A DNA stretch of 64,000 nt from Mycobacterium sp. 852014-52450_SCH5900713 (GTDB lineage: Bacteria > Actinomycetota > Actinomycetes > Mycobacteriales > Mycobacteriaceae). The stretch is taken from NCBI RefSeq assembly GCF_001667075.1, contig NZ_LZIL01000050.1, forward strand, positions 228,987-292,986, in the 5' to 3' direction. The first letter of the stretch is position 1. Every line of letters starts with the position of its first letter. Under the pieces are notes generated by a model that saw nothing but the letters and a program-made list of their open reading frames with translations, made no database searches and was not told where the DNA came from. Position numbers and translations under genes: made by a program. This document shows positions 53,306-61,332 of the stretch, in pieces.

Positions 53306-53626
53306 ATGAGATGGTTTGCTCGTCGTCTGACCGCCGTCGTCGCGGTCGCCTTCGTGGCGATGGCGGTCGCGGTGATCGCGACGCCCGGAATCAGTTCGGC
53401 GCAGTGCGATCACAACATGTCGTTTAATCCGGTGACGTTCGAGTGCAAACCGCCGCCGGCATCACCGGCGTGGTACACACTCCCGCCGGCATACGCGCCC
53501 TCATTCGCCGGGCAGGAAGTTCCGCCGCCGCCGCCACAGCCATGGTGGACGTCGGAGCCCCCGATGTGGAGTGTCGGCTTCCACCAGTGGGGAATCTATG
53601 TGGGCGGCGTTTGGGTGCCGCTCTGA
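53306..53626 (+). CDS. Small secreted Pro-rich protein
   Basis: A 106-residue exported protein with a 33-residue signal peptide (MRWFARRLTAVVAVAFVAMA ... SSAQC) and a mature Pro/Trp-rich part (FECKPPPASPAWYTLPPAYAP, PPPPPQPWWTSEPPMW) with only two cysteines. Similar small exported proteins are common in mycobacteria and have no known function. The signal ends SSAQC; the Cys could be seen as a lipobox, but AQC with S at -3 is a poor match. Confidence 0.72.
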   Translation: MRWFARRLTAVVAVAFVAMAVAVIATPGISSAQCDHNMSFNPVTFECKPPPASPAWYTLPPAYAPSFAGQEVPPPPPQPWWTSEPPMWSVGFHQWGIYVGGVWVPL

Positions 53627-53700
53627 CCGGTCCGCGGTCTTCCCGCGACGCCGCTTGACGGGCAACGCAGATACCGTCTCGATCACCCTTACGCGCGAGT

Positions 53701-53715
53701 GATAACGTAATTCTC
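53701..53715. promoter_or_regulatory. GAGAAT-N3-ATTCTC operator, site 7
   Basis: GATAAC-GTA-ATTCTC, with a perfect right half and 4 of 6 matches on the left at the same N3 spacing. It lies 61 bp before the DUF35-thiolase start. Confidence 0.5.
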
Positions 53716-53776
53716 CGATTCGTATAACGGTCCTACCAGGCTGCAATTCGGGGACCGTTCGACTCGCGGAGGTGAC

Positions 53777-55429
53777 GTGTCTGCACCGGGACGCCCGCTG
53801 CCCCTGATCACGCAGGAAAACGAATTCTTCTGGACCTCGGGCGCCGACGGGAAGCTGCGCCTGCAGAACTGCAATGCTTGCCAGTCGCTGATCCATCCGC
53901 CGGCACCGGTGTGCCGGTACTGCCGATCTCGCGACATGGGCGTGCGGGCGGTCTCCGGGAAGGCGACGCTGGCCGGCTTCACCATCAACGAGCGGTTCAG
54001 CCTGCCCGGATTGGTCGCACCCTATGTGATCGCGCAGGTGGCGATCTTTGAAGATCCGCGGGTTCGGCTGACCACCAACATCATCGAGTGCGAGCCCGAT
54101 CAGCTCGAACTGGGCCAACAGGTCGAGGTCGTCTTCGAACACGTCGAAGACGTGTGGTTTCCGCTGTTCCGACCGGCGCAGACCGCGGAACCCGGTCCAC
54201 TGCCCACGGACGAAATAGCGCCCGAGCGATTCGGCGAACACGTCCGGCCGATGCTGACCGTCGAGAAGTTCGAGGACAAGGTCGCGCTCACCGGGATCGG
54301 CATGTCGCCGATCGGGCGCCGGCTGATGCAGCTGCCGCTGGCGCTGACGGTGCAAGCCTGCGAAGCGGCAATCGCCGACGCCGGCCTGACGTATGCGGAC
54401 ATCGACGGCCTGTCCACCTACCCGGGCGCCATCAACGTCGGCGGCTTCGGAGAAGGCGGCGTCACCGCGCTGGAAGCGGCGCTCGGCATCCGGCCAACGT
54501 GGCACAACGGCGCCATGGAGACGTTCGGCCCGGGCGGATCGGTGATCGCCGCCATGCAGGCGGTCGCCTGCGGCCTGGCCCGCCACGTGCTCTGCTTCCG
54601 GACGCTGTGGGAAGCGACTAATGGCGAGCTGATGAAGCAGGGCAAGATCAGCCCTTCGATGGGCCGGATGTCGGGCTGGCAGATGCCGTTCGGCGCCACG
54701 TCGGCGGCCCACACCTTGGCCATGAACGCGCAGCGGCACTTTCACCGTTACGGCACCACCAAGGAGACCCTGGGCTGGATCGCGTTGAATCAGCGGGCCA
54801 ACGCCGAGCTCAACCCCACCGCCATCTACCGGTCCCCCATGACGATGGACGACTATCTGAACGCGCGACCGATCACCACACCCTTCGGCCTCTATGACTG
54901 CGACGTGCCCTGCGACGGCGCCATAGCGGTGATCGTCTCCGCCATCGACGCCGCCCGCGACCTGGCCAAGCCCCCGGTGCTGGTGGAGGCGGTGGGTACG
55001 CAGATCGTCGAGCGAATCGACTGGGACCAAAGCACTTTGACCCATGAGCCGCAGGTGCTGGGCCAGGCCGCGCACGTGTGGACCCGCACCTCGCTGCGGC
55101 CCGTCGACGTCGACGTCGCCGAGCTCTACGACGGCTTCACCATGAACTGCCTGTCCTGGATCGAGGCGCTGGGGTTCTGCGGGATCGGCGAGGCCAAAGA
55201 CTTCCTCGACGGCGGCAAGAACATCGCCCGCGACGGGCAGCTGCCGCTCAACACGCACGGCGGCCAGCTTTCGCACGGCCGCACCCACGGCATGGGGCTG
55301 GTTCACGAGGCCGTCAGCCAGTTGCGCGGGGAGGCCGGCGAGCGCCAGGTCGCCGGCGCACGGGTTGGCGTGGTCAGCAGCGGCGGCCTGACGCCCAGCG
55401 GAGTGCTGCTCCTGCGGGCCGACACATGA
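53777..55429 (+). CDS. DUF35 (ChsH2-type OB-fold) - lipid-transfer thiolase fusion
   Basis: A 550-residue two-domain protein. Residues 1-150 form a DUF35 domain with a zinc ribbon (Cys32, 35, 46, 49; NCNACQSL and VCRYCRS) and an OB-fold. Residues 165-550 are a thiolase-fold of the lipid-transfer/Ltp2 type (VALTGIGMSPIGRRLMQLPLALTVQACEAAI, CDVPCDGAIAVIV, NTHGGQLSHGRTHGMGLVHEAV). In cholesterol breakdown, retro-aldolase Ltp2 works with the DUF35 part of ChsH2; here both are fused. It probably cleaves a beta-hydroxy or beta-keto acyl-CoA intermediate. GTG 53777 follows ggaggtgac. Confidence 0.87.
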   Translation: MSAPGRPLPLITQENEFFWTSGADGKLRLQNCNACQSLIHPPAPVCRYCRSRDMGVRAVSGKATLAGFTINERFSLPGLVAPYVIAQVAIFEDPRVRLTTNIIECEPDQLELGQQVEVVFEHVEDVWFPLFRPAQTAEPGPLPTDEIAPERFGEHVRPMLTVEKFEDKVALTGIGMSPIGRRLMQLPLALTVQACEAAIADAGLTYADIDGLSTYPGAINVGGFGEGGVTALEAALGIRPTWHNGAMETFGPGGSVIAAMQAVACGLARHVLCFRTLWEATNGELMKQGKISPSMGRMSGWQMPFGATSAAHTLAMNAQRHFHRYGTTKETLGWIALNQRANAELNPTAIYRSPMTMDDYLNARPITTPFGLYDCDVPCDGAIAVIVSAIDAARDLAKPPVLVEAVGTQIVERIDWDQSTLTHEPQVLGQAAHVWTRTSLRPVDVDVAELYDGFTMNCLSWIEALGFCGIGEAKDFLDGGKNIARDGQLPLNTHGGQLSHGRTHGMGLVHEAVSQLRGEAGERQVAGARVGVVSSGGLTPSGVLLLRADT

Positions 55430-56304
55430 GCGCGCCGCGGCCCAGGCTGGTGATCGTCGACGGAGTTCCGATGTCGGCGCTGATCGCCGAAGCCCCCGAA
55501 CCCAAGGCCGTGATCTTGGCGATCCACGGCGGCGGCACCACCGCAATCTATTTCGACTGTCCCGGCCATCCGTCATATTCGCTGTTACGGACCGGCGCGG
55601 CAGCGGGATTCACCGTGGTGGCCCTCGACCGGCCTGGCTATGGCAGCTCGGCGCCCTATCCCGAGGCGATGGTCGAGGGTGACCAGCGTGTCAAGCTGGC
55701 TTACGGAGCGGTCGACCGCATCATCGGCGAACGACCAAGCGGTGCGGGTCTATTCGTGATGGGCCATTCGGGCGGATGCGAATTGACGATGCGGATGGCC
55801 GCCGACGAGCGCGGCGCCGATCTGCTCGGCATCGAATTGGCGGGCACCGGGCGGCACTATCACCCCGCGGCCAAGGAAATACTCAGAACGGCGACTCGCG
55901 AACGCCGCCCGCCGGGCATGCGCGACCTGCTGTGGAGCCCGGAGCACCTGTATCCACCCGAGGTACTCGGCGGCGCGACGGTGTCCCCGTCGGCCCCGGC
56001 GTATGAGGACCAGATGGTCTCGGACTGGGCACGCCAAACCTTCCCGACGCTGGCCCCCGCCGTGCGGGTGCCGGTGCACTTCAGCATCGCCGAGCACGAA
56101 AAGGTTTGGCAGACCGATGATTCGGCAGTAAAAGAGATCACCGATATGTTCTCGTCCGCGCCACGCTTCACCCTGCACAGGCAGCTTCGGGCGGGGCACA
56201 ACATCAGCCTCGGCCACACCGCTGCGGATTACCACGCGGAGGTTCTTTCGTTTGTAGGGGATTGCCTGGCCACCACCTCGTCGGACGAAGAGGAGGCCGG
56301 TTGA
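55426..56304 (+). CDS. Alpha/beta hydrolase
   Basis: A 292-residue alpha/beta hydrolase overlapping the thiolase fusion (ATGA). The oxyanion region is ILAIHGGGTTAIYFD, the nucleophile is Ser115 in FVMGHSGGCELTM, and the probable His is in RAGHNISLGHTAAD. The RPGYGSSAPYP turn is standard. It could hydrolyse the CoA thioester or ester made by upstream steps. It is co-transcribed with the two dehydrogenase genes behind it. Confidence 0.87.
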   Translation: MSAPRPRLVIVDGVPMSALIAEAPEPKAVILAIHGGGTTAIYFDCPGHPSYSLLRTGAAAGFTVVALDRPGYGSSAPYPEAMVEGDQRVKLAYGAVDRIIGERPSGAGLFVMGHSGGCELTMRMAADERGADLLGIELAGTGRHYHPAAKEILRTATRERRPPGMRDLLWSPEHLYPPEVLGGATVSPSAPAYEDQMVSDWARQTFPTLAPAVRVPVHFSIAEHEKVWQTDDSAVKEITDMFSSAPRFTLHRQLRAGHNISLGHTAADYHAEVLSFVGDCLATTSSDEEEAG

Positions 56305-57119
56305 TGCGGGTGGGATTCATCGGCCTGGGCAGCCAGGGCGGCCCCATGGCGCGGCGGATCATCGAGGCCGGCTACGAGACGACGCTGTGGGCGCGCAGAC
56401 CCGCAACCCTCGAGCCGTTCACCGACACCGAAGCGAAAATCGCCGAATCGCCGGCCGACCTCGCCGCGGCCAGTGATCTGGTTTGCCTGTGCGTGGTGGG
56501 CGACGCCGACATCGACGAGATCGCGAGCGGTGCGCGCGGGCTGCTGGCGGCGATGGAGCCGGGTGGGGTGATCGCCGTGCACAGCACCGTGCATCCCAAC
56601 ACCTGCCGCGAACTGGCGGACAAGGATGCCGCCAAGGGCATTTCGGTGATCGACGCGCCCGTGAGCGGCGGGGGGCCGGCGGCGTCCGAAGGGCGCCTGC
56701 TGGTGATGGTCGGGGGCGACGCCGACGTCGTCGAGCGTTGCCGGCCGGTCTTCGCCACGTATGCCGATCCGATCGTCCACCTCGGCGAGCTGGGTTCCGG
56801 TCAAACCACCAAGCTGCTCAACAACCTGATGTTCACCGCCCACCTGGCCACTGCGGCCACCGCGCTGTCGCTGGCGGGTGCCCTCGGCGTCGACCCGGAC
56901 CGCCTTGCCGAAGTCGTCTCTCGCAGCAGCGGGAATAGCTTCGCGCTCAACGCCCTTGGCGGCATCGGCGGGTTGGACCGGCTTGCCGGGGTGGCCGGGA
57001 CGTTGCTGCAAAAGGACGTCCGCCTGGTGGTGGACCTGGCCGAACGAGCCGGGGTGAGCGGCGGTGCCGTGCTGGATGCGGCCGACGCCGCGCTGGCGCT
57101 AATGGACCATCCGCGGTGA
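56304..57119 (+). CDS. 6PGDH/HIBADH-like beta-hydroxyacid dehydrogenase
   Basis: A 271-residue member of the 3-hydroxyisobutyrate/6-phosphogluconate dehydrogenase superfamily. The cofactor site is VGFIGLGSQGGPMARRI, the substrate signature DAPVSGGGPAASEGRLLVMVGG, and the catalytic Lys in TTKLLNNLMFTAHL. ATG 56304 overlaps the hydrolase stop by one base (TGATG). Its closest context partner is the next gene, a frameshifted paralogue. Confidence 0.87.
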   Translation: MRVGFIGLGSQGGPMARRIIEAGYETTLWARRPATLEPFTDTEAKIAESPADLAAASDLVCLCVVGDADIDEIASGARGLLAAMEPGGVIAVHSTVHPNTCRELADKDAAKGISVIDAPVSGGGPAASEGRLLVMVGGDADVVERCRPVFATYADPIVHLGELGSGQTTKLLNNLMFTAHLATAATALSLAGALGVDPDRLAEVVSRSSGNSFALNALGGIGGLDRLAGVAGTLLQKDVRLVVDLAERAGVSGGAVLDAADAALALMDHPR

Positions 57120-57915
57120 GGGTCGGGTTCGTCGGCGCGGGCCGGATGGGCCGCCCTATGGTGGCCCGTCTGATAGCTGCCGGGCACGAGGTCCGGGCCG
57201 TGGGCCGGACCGCGGACAGGCGGGGCGATCTCGAGCAGCTCGGCGCCCGGGCGGTCCACGAGGTCGCCGAGGCGGGTGCGCGGGCCGACGTCGTGGTGCT
57301 CTGCGTGTTCAGCGACGAACAGGTGTGGGAGGTATGCCTGGACGCCGGGTTGCTCTCCGCCATGCCGCCCGGTTCGGCGCTGGTGGTGCACACCACCGCC
57401 AGCCCGAAGACAATCGATGCCCTGGCCGCACGCGCCGATTGCGTCGACGTCATCGATGCGGCGGTCAGCGGGGGCCCGCACGACATCGCGGCCGGCCGGC
57501 TCACCCTCTTCGTGGGTGGCACCGACGATGCGGTGAAGCGGGTGCGGCCGGTGCTGGACTGCTACGGCGATCCCGTCTTGCACGTCGGGCCCACCGGAAC
57601 CGGACAAAAGGTGAAGCTGGTCAACAAGCCTTGTTCGCGGCGCAGATCGGGCTGCTCGCGGAATCGATCAGGCTTGGCGAGCAGCTGGGCGTGCCGGAGT
57701 CGACGCTGCTGACCGCCCTGGGGCACGGCAGCGCGAGCAGCCGCGTCTTGAGCCTGGCGGCGGCGGGCGGCTCCGTCGAGTCGTTCATCGAGGTCGCCGG
57801 CGAATTCGTCAGCAAGGACGTGACGGTGGTGCGCAACATCAGCGATGAACTCCGCATCGACCTGGGCACACTCGACGACGCCATCAACGCCACGAACGCC
57901 GCGAAGACGGGTTGA
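57116..57915 (+). pseudogene. 6PGDH/HIBADH-like beta-hydroxyacid dehydrogenase, frameshifted
   Basis: A second dehydrogenase of this family, about 266 residues if intact. GTG 57116 starts VRVGFVGAGRMGRPMVARL, overlapping the preceding stop (GTGA). DAAVSGGPHDIAAGRLTLFVGG is intact. At about 57627, after GQKVKLVN, one base seems to be lost (an expected N-A codon pair becomes K) and ALFAAQIGLLAESIRLGEQLG follows in the next frame to 57915. As read, the first frame stops at 57712. The sequence after the shift is fully conserved, so a sequencing error or very recent mutation is likely. Confidence 0.85.
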
Positions 57916-57940
57916 GATGCCCGTGTTTCGGTCTTTCCGG

Positions 57941-57972
57941 TTCGTCACGAAGGTATTACCGTTACCGTTACA
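57941..57972. promoter_or_regulatory. Repeat-rich promoter region of P450-III
   Basis: The 112-bp gap before P450-III holds TTCGT-C-ACGAA (57941-57951), GGTA-T-TACC (57952-57960) and TTACCG repeated twice plus TTAC (57956-57971). It may be an operator or a repeat-based regulator site; it lacks the GAGAAT palindrome found before other units. Confidence 0.4.
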
Positions 57973-58027
57973 GTGAACGACTCCGCTGTAAAGGTTTCAG
58001 CCCGCCCTCGCCGCTGAGGAGGATTCA

Positions 58028-59233
58028 GTGACAAAACCGAAGGTCGTCTTCGATCCGTACTCCGAGGACTACTTCAATAACCCGTTCGACACCTATCGAC
58101 GGATGCGCGAGGAAGCGCCGCTGTACTACGACGAAAAAGAGGACTTCTACGCGCTGACCCGCCACGAGGACGTCGCGGCCGCGTTCAAGGACTTCGAGAC
58201 CTATTCCTCGGCGCGCGGTTGCGACCTGGCGATGGTGCGCCGGGGCATAGCCCCCGAGCAGAAGTCGATCATCTTCATGGATCCGCCGGAGCACCGCCAC
58301 ATGCGCAGTCTGCTCAACAAGGCGTTCACCCCGCGTGCCATCCAGTCCCAGCGCGAGACGATCGTCGAGGTGATCGACAAGTACCTGGGCGCCGCCGACC
58401 CTGACAACTTCGACGTCGTGCAGGACTTCTCCGGGCCGTTCCCGGTGGAAGTCATCACCCGGATGGCCGGGGTGCCGGAGGAATACCGCCAGCAGGTGCG
58501 CCACTGGATCGACACCAGCCTTTCCCACGAACCGGGTCAGATCGAGATCAGCGAAGCCGGCATGCAGGCCAACATCGACACGGCGATGTACTACTTCAGC
58601 CTGGTTCAGGAGCGGCGCCAGGAACCGCAGGACGACATGATCAGCCGGCTGATCGCGGCCGAGATCCCGAGCGAAGACGGCCAGCTGCGCAAGCTCGACG
58701 ACATCGAGATCTGCGGATTCGCAACGCTGCTGGGCGGCGCGGGCGCCGAGACCGTCACCAAACTGATGGGCAACGCGGCGGTGATCTTCGCCCGCAACCC
58801 CGACCAGTGGCAGAAGCTGCAGGAGGACCGCGACAAGATCCCGGGGGCGGTGGAAGAGCTACTGCGCTACGAGGGTCCGGTGCAGTACAACGTCCGCTAC
58901 ACCCTCAGGGAGGCGCACGTCAGTGGTGGCGTAATTCCCCCGGGCAAGCCGGTGTTCCTTTGCGGCGCAGCGGCGAACCGCGATCCGGAGGCCTTCACCG
59001 ACGCCGACACGTTCGACATCGAGCGTGACCAGACCGAGGCACAGCATCTCGGTCTCGGATACGGAATCCACAGCTGCCTCGGCGCCGCGCTGGCCCGCCT
59101 GGAAAGCAGGATCGCGCTCGAGCGGCTCCTCGACTTCATGCCGCGCTACGAGGTGGACTGGGCGGGGTGCAAACGGGTGAACATGCAAAACGTCGCGGGC
59201 TGGAAGAACGTGCCCGTCAAGGTGCTTCGGTAA
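58028..59233 (+). CDS. Cytochrome P450 (P450-III)
   Basis: A 401-residue P450. The I-helix is LGGAGAETVTKLMGNAAVIF, where Ala-Glu-Thr replaces the usual acid/alcohol pair spacing, the ExxR is EELLRYEGP, and the heme loop is LGYGIHSCLGAALARLES with Cys about 350. GTG 58028 follows gaggagga. The ferredoxin gene begins 13 bp after its stop. It differs from P450-I/IV and lacks their YILRGL C-terminus, so probably acts on another position or substrate. Confidence 0.93.
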   Translation: MTKPKVVFDPYSEDYFNNPFDTYRRMREEAPLYYDEKEDFYALTRHEDVAAAFKDFETYSSARGCDLAMVRRGIAPEQKSIIFMDPPEHRHMRSLLNKAFTPRAIQSQRETIVEVIDKYLGAADPDNFDVVQDFSGPFPVEVITRMAGVPEEYRQQVRHWIDTSLSHEPGQIEISEAGMQANIDTAMYYFSLVQERRQEPQDDMISRLIAAEIPSEDGQLRKLDDIEICGFATLLGGAGAETVTKLMGNAAVIFARNPDQWQKLQEDRDKIPGAVEELLRYEGPVQYNVRYTLREAHVSGGVIPPGKPVFLCGAAANRDPEAFTDADTFDIERDQTEAQHLGLGYGIHSCLGAALARLESRIALERLLDFMPRYEVDWAGCKRVNMQNVAGWKNVPVKVLR

Positions 59234-59246
59234 GGGGGTTGTTGCC

Positions 59247-59447
59247 GTGACGAAGAAAATTGAAGTCGATTGGGGGCTCTGCGAGAGCAATGGTGTCTGC
59301 ATGGGCATCAATCCCGAGATCTTTCTCCTCGGTGACGACGACATGCTGACCGTCTTGCAGGAGGAGGTCACCCCGGAGAATGAGGCCGACGTGCGCGAGG
59401 CCGTTCGTCAATGCCCCCGGCAGGCCATCTCGATCGTGGGCGAGTAG
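59247..59447 (+). CDS. [3Fe-4S] ferredoxin for P450-III
   Basis: A 66-residue ferredoxin with Cys12, Cys18 and Cys56 (GLCESNGVCMGINPEIF ... RQCPRQA), the three-ligand pattern of P450-partner ferredoxins. GTG 59247 is 13 bp after P450-III. The stop lies 4 bp from the convergent DUF1330 stop, marking the end of this unit. Confidence 0.92.
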   Translation: MTKKIEVDWGLCESNGVCMGINPEIFLLGDDDMLTVLQEEVTPENEADVREAVRQCPRQAISIVGE

Positions 59448-59451
59448 CGGG

Positions 59452-59736
59452 TCAGAAACCGGCGATGATGACGGCGTTGCAGTCGGCCGCCGCCTGCCGC
59501 AGTTTCGCCGCCTTTTGATAGCCCTCGGACTCGTACCACGCGCGCGCCGCGTCCACCGATTCGAATTCGAGCACGACGGTCTGGTCGCCGTGCCAGGTGC
59601 CTTCGATCACCTTGGGCGCGGTGTCCACCGCGAGAATGGTGGCACCGGCCAAGGCCGAACCAGCGGCCTGCGCATAGGCTTTCATGCCCTCCGGATCCTT
59701 GATGGCCTCCGTGAGGATGACGTACCCTTTCGCCAC
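59452..59736 (-). CDS. DUF1330 family protein
   Basis: A 94-residue protein of the DUF1330 family (dimeric alpha/beta-barrel). AKGYVILTEAIKDPEGMKAYAQAAGSALAGATILAVD and VVLEFESVDAARAWYESEGYQKAAKLR are the hallmark blocks. Some relatives resemble small monooxygenases or isomerases, but no activity is established for most. It is the third gene of the P450-IV/ferredoxin unit, 9 bp after the ferredoxin. Confidence 0.88.
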   Translation of the reverse strand: MAKGYVILTEAIKDPEGMKAYAQAAGSALAGATILAVDTAPKVIEGTWHGDQTVVLEFESVDAARAWYESEGYQKAAKLRQAAADCNAVIIAGF

Positions 59737-59745
59737 TGAATCTCC

Positions 59746-59934
59746 TTAGATTTTGCTGATGGCCTGTTCGGGGCAGCACTCGATGGCCTCTTGGGTGGCG
59801 GCCTCGAATTCCGTTGGGACGTCGGATGGTATCGCCTCCGCGTAACCGTCGTCGGTGAGGCTGAACACCTCCGGGCACAGCGTCGTGCAGACGCCGTGAC
59901 CGCGACAGCGCTGGTCGTCGACTGTGACTTTCAT
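59746..59934 (-). CDS. [3Fe-4S] ferredoxin for P450-IV
   Basis: A 62-residue ferredoxin; Cys10 and Cys16 (QRCRGHGVCTTLCPEVF) and Cys53 or 54 (IECCPEQA) provide the ligands, with an extra Cys20 in the C-T-T-L-C-P segment. It overlaps the P450-IV stop (ATGA) and so is made with that enzyme. Confidence 0.92.
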   Translation of the reverse strand: MKVTVDDQRCRGHGVCTTLCPEVFSLTDDGYAEAIPSDVPTEFEAATQEAIECCPEQAISKI

Positions 59935-61202
59935 GCCGGCGTGAACTCCAGGTGCAGTTCCGTCAGGCCGCGCAGGATGTACGTCGGAACGTATTGGTAG
60001 CGGCGGTCATTCGCCGGGCCGTGCATGTCTTCGTTGATCCTGATGTCAGACGTCCGGTCGAGCAGGCGCTCGATCGCCACCCGGGTTTCGGCGCGCGCCA
60101 GCGGCGCGCCGGGGCAGCTGTGGATACCGCGCCCGAACGAGATGTGCTGGCGGGCATTCTTGCGGGCAGGGTCGAAGGTGGCGGGGTCGTCGAACCGGCG
60201 GGGATCACGGTTGGCGGCCGCTTGGACAACCATGACGGTGGTGCCCGCGGGCAGGTCGACGCCGCCGACGTTGGCGGGCACCCGATTCAATCGGAAGTCG
60301 CCCTTGACCGGGCTCTCGTGGCGCAACGACTCTTCGATGAAGTTGGGGATCAGGCTGCGGTCCTTGCGCAACTGCGCCTGGATGTCGGGCCGCTCCCCCA
60401 ACGTCTGCAACGCCGCGCCCAGCAACCGCACGGTGGTCTCCTGGCCCGCCGAAAAGACGTTGCTGGCCACCCGCGCCACGTCCTCCACGTCGGGGGTCGA
60501 GCCGTCCGGGTAGGTGGCAGTGGCCAGGCCGGTCAGCACATCGTCGCGGGGCTCGCGCCGGCGGTCGATGACGTAGTCGGAGAAGAGACCGTAGAGGAAT
60601 TCCAGCGGGCTGTGCGCCAGTGAGCCCTTGGTGCCCCCGACGCCGCCGCCCGAGTGGTCGCGGATGCCCTTGACGAACTTGTCGCGATCCTCCTCGGGCA
60701 CGCCGAGCAAATCGGCGATGACCAGCAGCGTGAAGGGGCCGGCGAAGCCCTTGATCCAGTCGCCGCGGCCGGGCGCCAGGAACGTGTCGAGCACCTGGTC
60801 GGCGAGCACCCACATGGCGTCCTCGTTTTCCTTGAGGCGCTTCGGGGTGATCAGCCGCATGAGCAGCGAGCGGTGGTTGGTGTGGGTTGGGGGATCGAGG
60901 GTGGGCAGCTGGTCGCTGAACGGCAATTCGTCGCGGTGTTTCTCGATCAGCTCGGTGACGTCGTCACCCTCCAGCGGTACCGGGAAGCCGGGAAACGGGC
61001 CGGTGACGGAGACGCATGAGGACCACGTCTCGGCGTCGTTGAGCACCGTGCACGCCTCGTCCCAACCGGTGATCATCGTGACGTCGTGATGGCTCTCCCG
61101 CGTGACGGGGCACTGCCGGCGCAGCGCCTCGTAATAGGGGTACGGGTCTTCGATCAGCTCGCTGCCGCGGAAGAAGTCCAACTCGGAGAATTCGTTCGGC
61201 AT
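59931..61202 (-). CDS. Cytochrome P450 (P450-IV)
   Basis: A 423-residue P450 with I-helix FSAGQETTVRLLGAALQTLG, ExxR EESLRHESP and heme loop FGRGIHSCPGAPLAR (Cys about 363). It is clearly paralogous to P450-I (17335-18630): shared GPFPGFPV, DRRREPRDDVLTGLATATYPDGSTPDV and YVPTYILRGLTELHL. The two may act on related or successive sites of one substrate. ATG 61202 is 25 bp from a copy of the recurring operator. A ferredoxin and DUF1330 gene follow in the unit. Confidence 0.93.
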   Translation of the reverse strand: MPNEFSELDFFRGSELIEDPYPYYEALRRQCPVTRESHHDVTMITGWDEACTVLNDAETWSSCVSVTGPFPGFPVPLEGDDVTELIEKHRDELPFSDQLPTLDPPTHTNHRSLLMRLITPKRLKENEDAMWVLADQVLDTFLAPGRGDWIKGFAGPFTLLVIADLLGVPEEDRDKFVKGIRDHSGGGVGGTKGSLAHSPLEFLYGLFSDYVIDRRREPRDDVLTGLATATYPDGSTPDVEDVARVASNVFSAGQETTVRLLGAALQTLGERPDIQAQLRKDRSLIPNFIEESLRHESPVKGDFRLNRVPANVGGVDLPAGTTVMVVQAAANRDPRRFDDPATFDPARKNARQHISFGRGIHSCPGAPLARAETRVAIERLLDRTSDIRINEDMHGPANDRRYQYVPTYILRGLTELHLEFTPA

Positions 61203-61226
61203 CTCCCGCTCCTTGAATCTCGGCTA

Positions 61227-61245
61227 GCGAGAACGTGCCTCTCGC
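61227..61245. promoter_or_regulatory. GAGAAT-N3-ATTCTC operator, site 8
   Basis: GCGAGAAC-GTG-CCTCTCGC, 13 of 16 arm positions matching the extended consensus GCGAGAAT-N3-ATTCTCGC, 25 bp before the P450-IV start. Confidence 0.6.
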
Positions 61246-61332
61246 AGATGAGCATTACATTTCCACACGGCCTGGTTGGTCGTCAACGAGGGGTCGGCGG
61301 TCGCCGAGGGTGCGAGGGGGCGGTATGCGGCG

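Noticed and set aside
57956..57971. TTACCG tandem copies as a possible CRISPR or minisatellite
   Set aside because: Fewer than three 6-bp units and no spacers; more likely part of a promoter.
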